Source: Teredinibacter turnerae (lineage in GTDB: Bacteria > Pseudomonadota > Gammaproteobacteria > Pseudomonadales > Cellvibrionaceae). From it: a stretch of DNA of 64,000 bases. The position numbers and the translations under genes were made by a program. This document shows, in pieces, positions 57,761 through 64,000 of the stretch (position 1 is its first letter; each line of letters starts with the position of its first letter). The stretch covers positions 2,914,001 to 2,978,000 of the forward strand of contig NZ_CP149817.1 in assembly GCF_037935975.1 (NCBI RefSeq), given 5' to 3'. The notes under the pieces are model-generated. The model saw nothing but the letters and a program-made list of their open reading frames with translations, searched no databases and was not told where the DNA came from.

Positions 57761-58075
57761 TTATTTCGTCACATAAAGCCAATCGAAGGAAGGATATCCA
57801 TCTATACACTGATCGTTAATAGATATTTTTACTCGTTGACCTGTGCTAAATGCCGTTAACGCTGCGCTATACTGTGGGTTGGCGCCTAGATTTTCTATAG
57901 AAAAACGAACTTGAGAATTGTTCGGACAAGCTGTTTCATCAGATTCAGGTGTAATGCCTATAAAACACTTCCCATCATTGAAACACCCAACTTTTTCGAC
58001 ATTAAAAAAGTCAGAACCGGCTGAAAATACCATGCCTGAATAAAATAAAAGAAAAGTTGAAATCACATACATCAT
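57761..58075 (-). CDS. Small secreted protein, integron cassette
   Basis: 104 aa with a signal peptide (about 1-18, cleaving near FSA-GS) and a roughly 85-residue mature domain with cysteines in VGCFNDGKCFIG, ETACPNN and DQCIDG. It has the general plan of the other small secreted proteins of this array: signal, strand, cysteine, a YSAALTAFSTGQRVKISI helix-strand element, then a C-terminal cysteine. Function is unknown; it is predicted to be periplasmic or secreted and disulphide-bonded. GAGAG lies eight bases before the ATG. The stop is five bases from an attC start core, as expected for a cassette. Confidence 0.7.
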   Translation of the reverse strand: MMYVISTFLLFYSGMVFSAGSDFFNVEKVGCFNDGKCFIGITPESDETACPNNSQVRFSIENLGANPQYSAALTAFSTGQRVKISINDQCIDGYPSFDWLYVTK

Positions 58076-58104
58076 AAACTAACTCTCATAGTTAAAACTT
58101 GGAT

Positions 58105-58222
58105 TCACAACGCTAAGCCCACGGGCCGCAGTGGAGGCGCTTGGTCTTGTCCCAGCGTAGCTGAGAGGCACAAAAACAAGCGCCGAAACGGAGATCCAAG
58201 CCGCAACGCGGCATACTTAATG
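58105..58222 (-). repeat. attC site with decayed first core
   Basis: About 118 bp with strong paired arms (GGCTTGGATCTCCG / CGGCGCTTGTTTTTGTG against GACCAAGCGCCTCC) and end core GTTGTGA. The first core reads CATTAAG rather than xxxTAAC. Confidence 0.5.
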
Positions 58223-58244
58223 TAATTTTTAGAATTAGAGTTTT

Positions 58245-58559
58245 CTACTCCAAAACACCCACCGATTTTAATTTCTTCTGATTACCAAGACAACCGTGAA
58301 CATGAATCTTGACCTTCGATTTTGAATGAAACGCAGACAGCAAAATTGAAACGATTTCTTCTTTCATTGGATGGTCTGAGCTAAATCTAGCAACTCCCGA
58401 CTGACAGCCTTCTGCAACCGTATTCTCATGTATCCAAATGTAAACGCCCTATGCTGCCCAACCCGTGGATATTCGGTTGATTGTTTGAGGGCCTATATCG
58501 GTACCAGAACTCGTGAACGGACTTGCAAGCATTAGAGCCAAAAACATATTTTTTAACAC
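58245..58559 (-). pseudogene. Small secreted-protein gene with in-frame TAG, integron cassette
   Basis: The GTG at 58559 has AGGAG six bases upstream and starts a 105-codon frame broken only by TAG at 58449-58451 (codon 37). It encodes a signal peptide (LKNMFLALMLASPFTSSG). After the TAG it continues GVYIWIHENTVAEGCQSGVA, then EEIVSILLSAFHSKSKVKIH and GCLG. It aligns by eye with the intact 110-aa protein at 61056: same strand order, cysteine spacing and helix-strand element. So it is a family member with one nonsense codon, and the ribosome site is still intact. Either the decay is recent or the codon is read through; the first is more likely. Confidence 0.6.
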
Positions 58560-58577
58560 GAGTTACTCCTCAAAAAT

Positions 58578-58623
58578 TTCTAACTCTGCTATTACCGACG
58601 TATTGTAGTTGCTTGGTTATAAG
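58578..58623 (-). repeat. Short attC-like site
   Basis: 46 bp on the minus strand from CTTATAAC to GTTAGAA, with a small internal stem. It sits exactly between the stop of one secreted-protein gene and the ribosome site of the next. It is shorter than most attC sites. Confidence 0.4.
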
Positions 58624-58627
58624 CGAT

Positions 58628-58969
58628 CTATTCAATAAACTCGAGTCTAGTCAGAGTTTCTATGCTAGAAAAAGTATCGCAAGCTCCATTGCCATCCAGC
58701 CGAATAGACTTCCCGCTCATATATGCGCTGAGCAAAAAGGAGGTTATTGTATCTTTTTGAAACTCTGTAGATAAGGGTAATACGAATTGCCACATTTCAT
58801 TTATATTACATGATGGTGTATTCGTGAGATCACCTGACACTCGGATAAAAATCATTTCCGGTGAATTTTGAGTATTCACCATCATTCTTAGTATTTTTCC
58901 ATTCGAAACTTGCCCTGCATTAACGCTAAAAGCGGACATCATGATCAATATAGTCCAAAGTAATCTCAT
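58628..58969 (-). CDS. Small secreted protein, integron cassette
   Basis: 113 aa: signal peptide (MRLLWTILIMMSAFSVNAG), then GKILRMMVNT, MIFIRVSGDLTNTPSCNINE, DTITSFLLSAYMSGKSIRLD and GACDTFSSIETLTRLEF. The order strand, cysteine, S-x-LL-x-A-x-x-x-G-K helix-strand, then GxC is shared with the proteins at 60602 and 61056 and with the broken gene at 58245. The mature protein should be a compact, periplasmic or secreted domain with one disulphide. No function is known to me. Its stop lies five bases from the next attC core. Confidence 0.72.
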   Translation of the reverse strand: MRLLWTILIMMSAFSVNAGQVSNGKILRMMVNTQNSPEMIFIRVSGDLTNTPSCNINEMWQFVLPLSTEFQKDTITSFLLSAYMSGKSIRLDGNGACDTFSSIETLTRLEFIE

Positions 58970-58999
58970 CTTAATTTAACCCTGTTTATTGGTTTGAGA

Positions 59000-59164
59000 T
59001 CATAACAAAAGTCGAAAAGAGGTGTTCAAGGTTAGCATCTTTAACGCTACTTTTGATTTTTCATGATCTTTAGATAGCTTATATCGAACGAAGCTAATGG
59101 CTATTACTAATACAATAATCAGCAGCAATGTTAATACTAGAAATGCCTTTAATACTGTTTTCAT
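59000..59164 (-). CDS. Possible 54-aa single-pass membrane peptide
   Basis: ATG 59164 to TGA 59000. Residues 5-25 are strongly hydrophobic (LKAFLVLTLLLIIVLVIAIS), followed by RYKLSKDHEKSK, a typical positive-inside tail. The ribosome site is weak (GAAG). The stop falls inside GTTATGA, which could be the end core of a very short attC. It would be its own cassette between the attC sites at 59191 and about 59000. No function can be assigned, and it may be chance. Confidence 0.35.
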   Translation of the reverse strand: MKTVLKAFLVLTLLLIIVLVIAISFVRYKLSKDHEKSKVALKMLTLNTSFRLLL

Positions 59165-59190
59165 TTAATCTTCAAAAACTTTAAATTTCA

Positions 59191-59310
59191 GCATAACGCT
59201 TTGCTCGCCTGCACAAGCTGCGGAGAGCGTTTTTGTGTAAAATTGGAGCGCAGCGAAAAACACAAAAACGAACGTAGCGGTATATGTCATAGTGGAGCAA
59301 CTTGTTATGC
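59191..59310 (-). repeat. attC site, well preserved
   Basis: 120 bp on the minus strand from GCATAACAAGTTGCTCC to GCGTTATGC. The arms (ACACAAAAACGCTCTCCGC and its partner around CGTTTTTGTGTTTTTCGC) pair strongly. It starts three bases after the stop of the 59313 gene. It is one of the two best attC examples here and closely resembles the one at 63151. Confidence 0.8.
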
Positions 59311-59312
59311 TG

Positions 59313-60470
59313 CTACCATCCAAGCCTGAAGTCTACCATCTGGCTAGGAAATAACACTCCAATTCGACCACTTTCATTATTGAGCCCCAAATCATATTTT
59401 GACATCATATATTTTATATTTGTCGAAACATTTTCATCCATTCTACTCAATATATACTGAATAAAACTATTAACAACTACCCAATAAGCAAAGATACTTT
59501 CCGCCTTAACAGCAGCCAATGACCTGCCAATAGATTTTTCCCGAAAATCTCCATACTCAATGAACAATAGGACCTTACCATTGAAATAAACCTCACCGTA
59601 TCGTAACTTACTTACTTCAACATTCCCGTGCAGCAAATCATTCCTTTCATTCATTAATGTATGAAAGGCTTTACATGCATCGGCTTGATAATCGATAGCG
59701 CCTTCAAATCCAAGGCATGTCATATGCAACGACTGCACTCGAATATCAATTGGCTGGCGTAGTGCATTTTGAAATAGCCTTTTATTAGATTTGACGTCCG
59801 GTTTATACAGTATAAATAGAATTAAATTGACAAACGATTCCGCCAGTACAGGCAGCATGGATCTAAGACCAAAGGATATTCCTATTACCTCTTTATACTT
59901 CTTTGATACTGCAGCCCACCTATCTCTAAATTCTTCTACCTCTATCGTGTTCTTGGGGTGTGGAACTCTATCTTTTTCCGGTTGAATATTTAAATCATTT
60001 AACTTTACGAACTGATTAACAACAATTGACTCAATTCGTTGAAAGGGATTGATGAATTGGGTCCATTTTTCGATACTTTTTCTTATTAGTGACATATTTT
60101 TTCCATAACTCGAAAAATCTGTCTTTATTTTGTATATTAAATCATCTTGGCCAAGATTTGATTTCGAATGCGGCCCGATAAGATGGATTTCTGTTCCAAA
60201 ATTATGGCCTTGAAAGCTTACCAATCCATCTTGAGCATATAATGTCCACTGCCAATGTATTAAATTATCAGAATCATCTGACCTAAAAATAGTTTGTAGT
60301 CCATTGGGTGGTCCGTATTTCGAATACAGATAACAATACAAATCAACGGGTTTCAACTCGTTGTAAATTTCCCATATTGCTACACCTTCCTTATGGACTT
60401 TTTCTTCATAAAGGAGCCTCACAACATCCGCTGGGTGCAAAGCCTTCATATTCAAATAATAATTATTCAT
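59313..60470 (-). CDS. Hypothetical protein with HEPN-like RNxxxH motif, integron cassette
   Basis: 385 aa, soluble, the largest intact cassette gene besides the transposase. I do not recognise the family. The C-terminal half (about residues 195-345) is helical and contains NERNDLLHGNVE, an R-N-x-x-x-H motif as in HEPN-domain proteins, many of which are RNases in toxin-antitoxin or defence systems. The arginine-histidine spacing fits, but a catalytic role is inference. The N-terminal half has aromatic-rich strands (NLIHWQWTLYAQDG). The ATG follows the attC end core by about 20 bases without a clear ribosome site. The stop is three bases from the next attC. Confidence 0.7.
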   Translation of the reverse strand: MNNYYLNMKALHPADVVRLLYEEKVHKEGVAIWEIYNELKPVDLYCYLYSKYGPPNGLQTIFRSDDSDNLIHWQWTLYAQDGLVSFQGHNFGTEIHLIGPHSKSNLGQDDLIYKIKTDFSSYGKNMSLIRKSIEKWTQFINPFQRIESIVVNQFVKLNDLNIQPEKDRVPHPKNTIEVEEFRDRWAAVSKKYKEVIGISFGLRSMLPVLAESFVNLILFILYKPDVKSNKRLFQNALRQPIDIRVQSLHMTCLGFEGAIDYQADACKAFHTLMNERNDLLHGNVEVSKLRYGEVYFNGKVLLFIEYGDFREKSIGRSLAAVKAESIFAYWVVVNSFIQYILSRMDENVSTNIKYMMSKYDLGLNNESGRIGVLFPSQMVDFRLGW

Positions 60471-60485
60471 GTTCAGCTAGATTTT

Positions 60486-60600
60486 GCATAACGCCGTTGT
60501 CAGTTGCGCTTTGGCGAAGTGGAGTTTTGGGGAACAATGGCGAAGCCGCCCCAAAACGGAATGTAGTCCAAAGCGGGTCTGGTGACTGTGATTGTTAGCT
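60486..60600 (-). repeat. attC site, well preserved
   Basis: 115 bp on the minus strand from AGCTAAC to GTTATGC. Arms pair as CAGACCCGCTTTGG with CCAAAGCGCAACTG, and TTTTGGGG with CCCCAAAA. It begins two bases after the stop of the 60602 gene. Confidence 0.78.
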
Positions 60601-60601
60601 C

Positions 60602-60946
60602 TTATTTTAAGGTCACATTATTTATGCTAATTCGCTCAGAATCCTGGCAATATTCATCGCTACCATAAAAGCTAAGAGTTTTTCCAGCGGTTAGAGATAC
60701 CAAAGCTAAACTTTGAATATTTTTGTAGTGCGGATCTTCTTCATTTATAGACACCCACTCACACTTCGAATAGCCATCACTAAATCTTAACCGGAGGCAC
60801 GGCCCGCCTTCAGGACTACAATTGCCATTACTACGAACATAAGAAATTTCTTTAATTGCTGTCCCCCCTATCCAGGATCTTTCTGCTTTCGCAGGAACAG
60901 TCGTCAATAGTATTACAGTAGAAAACAATACTAGATATTTGTTCAT
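60602..60946 (-). CDS. Small secreted protein, integron cassette
   Basis: 114 aa: signal peptide (MNKYLVLFSTVILLTTVPAKA), then WIGGTAIKEISYVRSNGNCS, a Cys pair (NCSPEGGPC), LRLRFSDGYSKCEWVSINEE, IQSLALVSLTAGKTLSFYGS and DEYCQDSERISINNVTL. The order strand, Cys, S-L-x-L-x-x-x-x-A-G-K helix-strand, then Cys makes it a member of the small secreted family of this array, with an extra cysteine pair. It is predicted to be periplasmic or secreted and disulphide-bonded; function is unknown. It is enclosed by attC sites at 60486 and 60970. Confidence 0.72.
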   Translation of the reverse strand: MNKYLVLFSTVILLTTVPAKAERSWIGGTAIKEISYVRSNGNCSPEGGPCLRLRFSDGYSKCEWVSINEEDPHYKNIQSLALVSLTAGKTLSFYGSDEYCQDSERISINNVTLK

Positions 60947-60969
60947 ATTCTATATTTGTTCCAAATTTA

Positions 60970-61061
60970 ATCTAACACCAAGCACTAGGATCGTAATATA
61001 GGCGCAAAGCGCCGAAATGGAGGCCCATGCTGTGTAGCGGCTTCGCCTGTGCTTGTTAGCT
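60970..61061 (-). repeat. attC site
   Basis: 92 bp on the minus strand from AGCTAAC to GTTAGAT. Inner arms GGCGAAGCCGC and GGCGCTTTGCGCC are present. The stop codon of the 61056 gene lies inside its first core. Confidence 0.72.
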
Positions 61062-61388
61062 ATTGATTACGATAGATTCTATTTTGGGATAGCTCCCGGC
61101 TTGCCCTCCACAACCACTTACCCAAAAGGATACTTCTTTTTGGGCCATTTGTGCTGCAAGAATACTTGAAACTATTGTTTGATAATTAGAATCTCCGCTA
61201 TTGATAGCGTACCAATTTGGTTTCTCACAACCGAATGTTTTTGTTGATTGACTGTCAATTCGTACCATCGTCCACGCACCTGAGGTATAAGAGGCTATTA
61301 TTTTTCCTTGTGTGGTTGCTTCGCCGGCTTCAACCAAATTAGTTGATAGCAAGGCAATTAATATCGCGCTAATTTTTCTCATTTCCAA
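61056..61388 (-). CDS. Small secreted protein, integron cassette
   Basis: 110 aa. Signal peptide (MEMRKISAILIALLSTNLVEAG), then GKIIASYTSGAWTMVRIDS, TFGCEKPNWYAINS, YQTIVSSILAAQMAQKEVSF and WVSGCGGQAGSYPKIESIVI. This is the clearest member of the array's secreted family and the template by which the broken gene at 58245 is recognised. The layout (Cys, then Ile-Leu-Ala-Ala helix, strand, GxGC-like turn, final strand) suggests one disulphide. The start is TTG at 61388, seven bases after GAGGG; an ATG two codons later is the alternative. The upstream attC has been split by the IS1182 element. Confidence 0.75.
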   Translation of the reverse strand: MEMRKISAILIALLSTNLVEAGEATTQGKIIASYTSGAWTMVRIDSQSTKTFGCEKPNWYAINSGDSNYQTIVSSILAAQMAQKEVSFWVSGCGGQAGSYPKIESIVINS

Positions 61389-61421
61389 CTTAAAACCCTC
61401 TAAAATGATGTTTAGTTAACG

Positions 61422-63150
61422 AGACTGTCGAATAACGCCGACATACCTATACCCAGTGGGTAATTTAAGACAACCATTTTTTTCATGCGGCTGCTAAAAA
61501 ATATCAGCCACGACGTTATTTACATCTATTTTTAAAAAATAGTTACCCCTTCCTCAGGCATAACTCCCATATTTCTGTATTTTTACCAAGTTATGTACCG
61601 CGCAGAATAAATACCATTGTCCTGCCACCTTTTTAAGGCCTCTCAAGCTAAACCAGCGCAATCCCATTATGTGTTTCATATGCGCAAATACCGGTTCGAC
61701 AATACCAATGCGATCCGAGTAGATGGCCCTGCCTTCCGGACTGTCCATTTTGCGTTTCATTCGATCAATGGCGCGGCTGTTGTTTTTAGGGGTGTCTTTG
61801 CGGATACTCACCTGTCTGCCGCGGTCTTTGACCCCATTACGTAAACAGTGTGCTTGTATCGAGCAGTTTTTACAGTCGTTGAGGTAACCTTCAAAGCGAA
61901 TGTATTCGACGCCTTTGCTTTGATATCCAGAGGAGCAAAGCCATAGTTCTTTTCCCTCTGGACACCAACAGCGTTGTGCTTGCGAGTCATAGTCGAAGTC
62001 ACTCGATTGAAAGTATTTCTGTTTTCTTACCTTCGGCTTTTTATCTTGGTGGTCCACAAACCTCGCATCGCGTTTACGATAGAGGGTATCCGCAATATAG
62101 GCATTGACGCCTTTCTCTGCGCAATAGTCTAAATTCGCCCCACTATGAAACCCAGCATCTGCCAGCAGTTGACAGCCATCTAGCCTGTCAGATGCAAGGA
62201 GTTTATCAATCATGGGCTGGAGTGTGGATTGTTCGCTATCACCAGTTACATCAGCATTGACAATGACCTGATTCGGTTTATCGGTTGCGGCCAAACCGAC
62301 GTACCCTTGTAAGGCACCACCGTTACCGGACATCATATTGGCGCTATCAGGATCGGTGAGGTTGTTTTTACGAACTTTTCCGTTATGCCCCCGTTTATCC
62401 ACCATGTCATTGAGGGCCGATTTCAGCTTTTTATTGATGCGCTTGAGTTTTGCTATCTGTTTTTCTTCTTTTTCACGCACCGTGGTGTTCACCACGGCCT
62501 CAGCATCTTCTTGACGATGCCGTGCCATGACTCGCCTTACTACACGTTGAATTTTTTGATGTTTCTTCGTGAAGTCGGCCTTAGTTCCCGACCATTCCTT
62601 CGGGGCGTTTGAGGGAATTTTACAGCCATCCAATGCCAGTGTGTCACCACCAATCAGGCCCAGGTAATCACACTGCAACACGATTTCTATAAATATGCCT
62701 TCAAGTCGTTGAGAGTTCTTTGAAACAAACGCGGCGATAGTGGAATGATCCGGGGTGAGAAAACCAGAGAGTGCCATGAACACTGTATTGTATCGGCACA
62801 AATGTTCGATTTTACGGCTGCTGGTTATTCCGCGATGATACGCAGAAAGTATGATCTTGAGGAGAGTGCCCGGGCTATATGCCGATGCGCCACCCGCATC
62901 GTTGTTAAAATCGCTTTCAAACGACGAGAGATCTAACACATGATCGACAATCAAGCAGACTGTCGCGTCAAAGCTGCCCTCTGTTATTTGTTCCTCGGGA
63001 ATAACAGCGACAAATTCCCCCTGTTTATCATTACCTTGCTTGTAATGCGCCATGCCAGACTCCGTTAAGCGGCGGTAGAGTCTATTTTAACCCTTTAGAA
63101 GCTCCTGTTCTGCAGGTTTTTGATGATTTTTCGAGTTTTTCGACAGCTTC
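61422..63150 (-). mobile_element. IS1182-family insertion sequence
   Basis: About 1729 bp enclosing one transposase gene. The ends are inverted and similar: CTGTCGAATAAC at 61425 and, on the other strand, CTGTCGAAAAAC at 63146. AACG occurs just outside both ends (61418-61421 and 63151-63154) and may be the target duplication. Removing the element and one AACG rebuilds a normal attC end core, which supports these boundaries. The exact termini are uncertain by a few bases. Confidence 0.75.
61554..63053 (-). CDS. IS1182-family DDE transposase
   Basis: 499 aa, full length. It has the family layout: an N-terminal domain ending in AYSPGTLLKIILSAYHRGI and SSRKIEHLCRYNTVFMALSG, the catalytic core with LALDGCKIPSNA (first Asp), LLADAGFHSG (second Asp) and GIVEPVFAHMKHIMGLRWF (Glu), and a Cys-rich insert (NCSIQAHCLRNG) before the last block. 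All three acidic residues are present and the frame is intact, so the element may be active. A basic coiled stretch (residues 170-215) precedes the core. It moves its own IS and is not a cassette gene, although it lies in the same orientation as the array. Confidence 0.95.
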   Translation of the reverse strand: MAHYKQGNDKQGEFVAVIPEEQITEGSFDATVCLIVDHVLDLSSFESDFNNDAGGASAYSPGTLLKIILSAYHRGITSSRKIEHLCRYNTVFMALSGFLTPDHSTIAAFVSKNSQRLEGIFIEIVLQCDYLGLIGGDTLALDGCKIPSNAPKEWSGTKADFTKKHQKIQRVVRRVMARHRQEDAEAVVNTTVREKEEKQIAKLKRINKKLKSALNDMVDKRGHNGKVRKNNLTDPDSANMMSGNGGALQGYVGLAATDKPNQVIVNADVTGDSEQSTLQPMIDKLLASDRLDGCQLLADAGFHSGANLDYCAEKGVNAYIADTLYRKRDARFVDHQDKKPKVRKQKYFQSSDFDYDSQAQRCWCPEGKELWLCSSGYQSKGVEYIRFEGYLNDCKNCSIQAHCLRNGVKDRGRQVSIRKDTPKNNSRAIDRMKRKMDSPEGRAIYSDRIGIVEPVFAHMKHIMGLRWFSLRGLKKVAGQWYLFCAVHNLVKIQKYGSYA

Positions 63151-63263
63151 AACGCTTCGCTCACCCGCACATACTGCAGAGAGCGTTTTTGTGTATTGTG
63201 GAGCACAGCGACACACAAAAATGAGCGTAGCAGTATGTATCGGTGTGCAGCGGCTTGTTATGT
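63151..63263 (-). repeat. attC site split by the IS1182 element
   Basis: On the minus strand it runs from ACATAAC through CCGCTGCACACCG and paired ACACAAAAACGCTCTCTGC arms to AACG at 63151. The end core GTTAACT is found on the far side of the IS at about 61414-61420. It closely resembles the attC at 59191. Confidence 0.7.
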
Positions 63264-63308
63264 GCCGCTCTCAAATATCATACTGAAAACTATGTAATAC
63301 AATTCGAC

Positions 63309-64000
63309 TTATTCGCCAACCATACCCGCCAATTCTTGTTTATAGTGTGTTGTCAAAAATACAATAAAATTTACATCCATAATCCTAATGAACCCCTGAG
63401 AATATTCTAGTATCAATGGCTGTATTTTATGTTTGTTTTGAATTTTGTCTATCCGCGAGAAAAATTGAGTTAACGAACTCTTTGTTATTCTGAATCCATA
63501 TGGGTGATACTTCTTGATATAGTCATGCACATCATCAGTACATATCGCCTTGGATAACTCCTCTCTTTTAGCAGACATCATAAATTTCATTACCCATTTA
63601 GAAATCTTCATCTGAGAATTTTTTGTTTCATCGCAAAATGCCTTAATGAAATTTATGTATCTTGGCGCCTCTTCCTTTGAGATAAAACTCAAAACTGCAC
63701 GCACTTCCGGCCCTGTACCTACATGACAGATATTATCTCTAGTGCTCCAAATATTATATTCTTCACACAATCTATACAAAAGCTCTTGAAGCAATCCAAC
63801 ATTACGATAACAACAACTTAACAGTTCTTCTTCGGCTTCCTCATTGAATTTTATATTTAACAGCTTTTCTCCTTCTCGCAATATTTTCTTTAGTTCGTCT
63901 TTAGTCCAATTATCGGCAGAGATAGTATTTATTCTTCCACTTAAATCTCCATTAAACAGGATAAGCTTATTGCTCTCAAGCCACACTCCTACGATTATGA
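63309..64000 (-). CDS. C-terminal part of an AAA/STAND-like ATPase, cut by window edge
   Basis: About 230 codons are visible, and the frame is still open at base 64000. A GTG at 63986 is not the true start, because the upstream codons continue a beta-strand (IIVGVWLESNKLILFNGDLS). That strand, followed by GRINTISADNWTKDELKKIL and LLSCCYRNVGLLQELLYRLC, resembles the sensor and lid region of AAA/STAND-type NTPases. The last 120 residues are helical with no recognised domain. The Walker motifs would lie outside the window. The stop is 45 bp before an attC, so the gene is probably another cassette. AAA/STAND proteins in integrons are often defence-related, which is inference. Confidence 0.6.
   Translation of the reverse strand, partial: IIVGVWLESNKLILFNGDLSGRINTISADNWTKDELKKILREGEKLLNIKFNEEAEEELLSCCYRNVGLLQELLYRLCEEYNIWSTRDNICHVGTGPEVRAVLSFISKEEAPRYINFIKAFCDETKNSQMKISKWVMKFMMSAKREELSKAICTDDVHDYIKKYHPYGFRITKSSLTQFFSRIDKIQNKHKIQPLILEYSQGFIRIMDVNFIVFLTTHYKQELAGMVGE

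Larger units (their letters stand above)
56202..64000 (-). mobile_element. Chromosomal integron cassette array (distal part)
   Basis: A run of mostly small minus-strand genes, each followed within a few bases by an imperfect palindrome of 46-124 bp. These palindromes begin with ...TAACAAG... cores and end with ...GCGTTATG/GTTAG... cores (as read on the minus strand). This is the gene-cassette/attC layout of chromosomal integrons. Gene content is typical too: hypothetical, secreted, broken and single-copy genes with no shared promoters. No integrase is in the window. Because all cassettes read leftward, intI and attI should lie to the right of base 64000, and the azoreductase side is the distal end. 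Confidence 0.8.

Noticed and set aside
56202-63300. Interspersed palindromes as a CRISPR array or REP elements
   Set aside because: Unit length and sequence vary, whole genes lie between them, and cores match attC sites, so integron cassettes fit better.

Overview
The window looks like the chromosome of a marine, polysaccharide-degrading gammaproteobacterium, probably a Cellvibrionaceae relative of the Saccharophagus/Teredinibacter kind. That placement is inferred from moderate GC, a trans-AT polyketide synthase, a subtilase with a chitin-binding module and an integron cassette array of marine type. The species cannot be named from sequence alone.

Bases 1-870 hold the 3'-truncated end of a zinc-ribbon membrane protein gene, then a 343-bp MITE-like element flanked by TA. 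Bases 870-49992 are one biosynthetic locus. Three giant minus-strand genes (4539, 4959 and about 4671 aa) encode a trans-acyltransferase modular PKS with 11 ketosynthases and no integrated acyltransferase. It starts with a MaoC/SDR/FkbH/ACP loading module that suggests a starter derived from 1,3-bisphosphoglycerate (glyceryl or lactyl). It continues through modules 1-11, two of them split between proteins, and ends in a degenerate plus an intact thioesterase. Two ketosynthases (KS5, KS10) have lost catalytic histidines and are predicted not to elongate. Downstream in the same operon are a luciferase-like monooxygenase, a type II thioesterase, a PfaD-type trans-enoylreductase and an SRPBCC protein. 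A divergent pair encodes a lipoprotein and the discrete malonyl acyltransferase that should load every module.

Bases 50519-56179 carry ordinary genes: a GNAT acetyltransferase, a secreted S8 protease with a C-terminal chitin-binding domain, and a divergent LysR regulator/azoreductase pair with a clear palindromic operator between them.

From about 56200 to the right edge the window is a chromosomal integron cassette array. Nearly all genes are small and on the minus strand, and they are separated by attC-like imperfect palindromes with GTTATGC/GTTAGCT-type cores. The cassettes include a family of five small secreted proteins, several broken genes (three with in-frame TAG codons, one also frameshifted), a HEPN-like hypothetical, and an IS1182-family element that has split an attC site. 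The array reads leftward, so the integrase should lie beyond base 64000; a partial AAA/STAND-like ATPase gene runs off that end.

No tRNA, rRNA or CRISPR array was seen.
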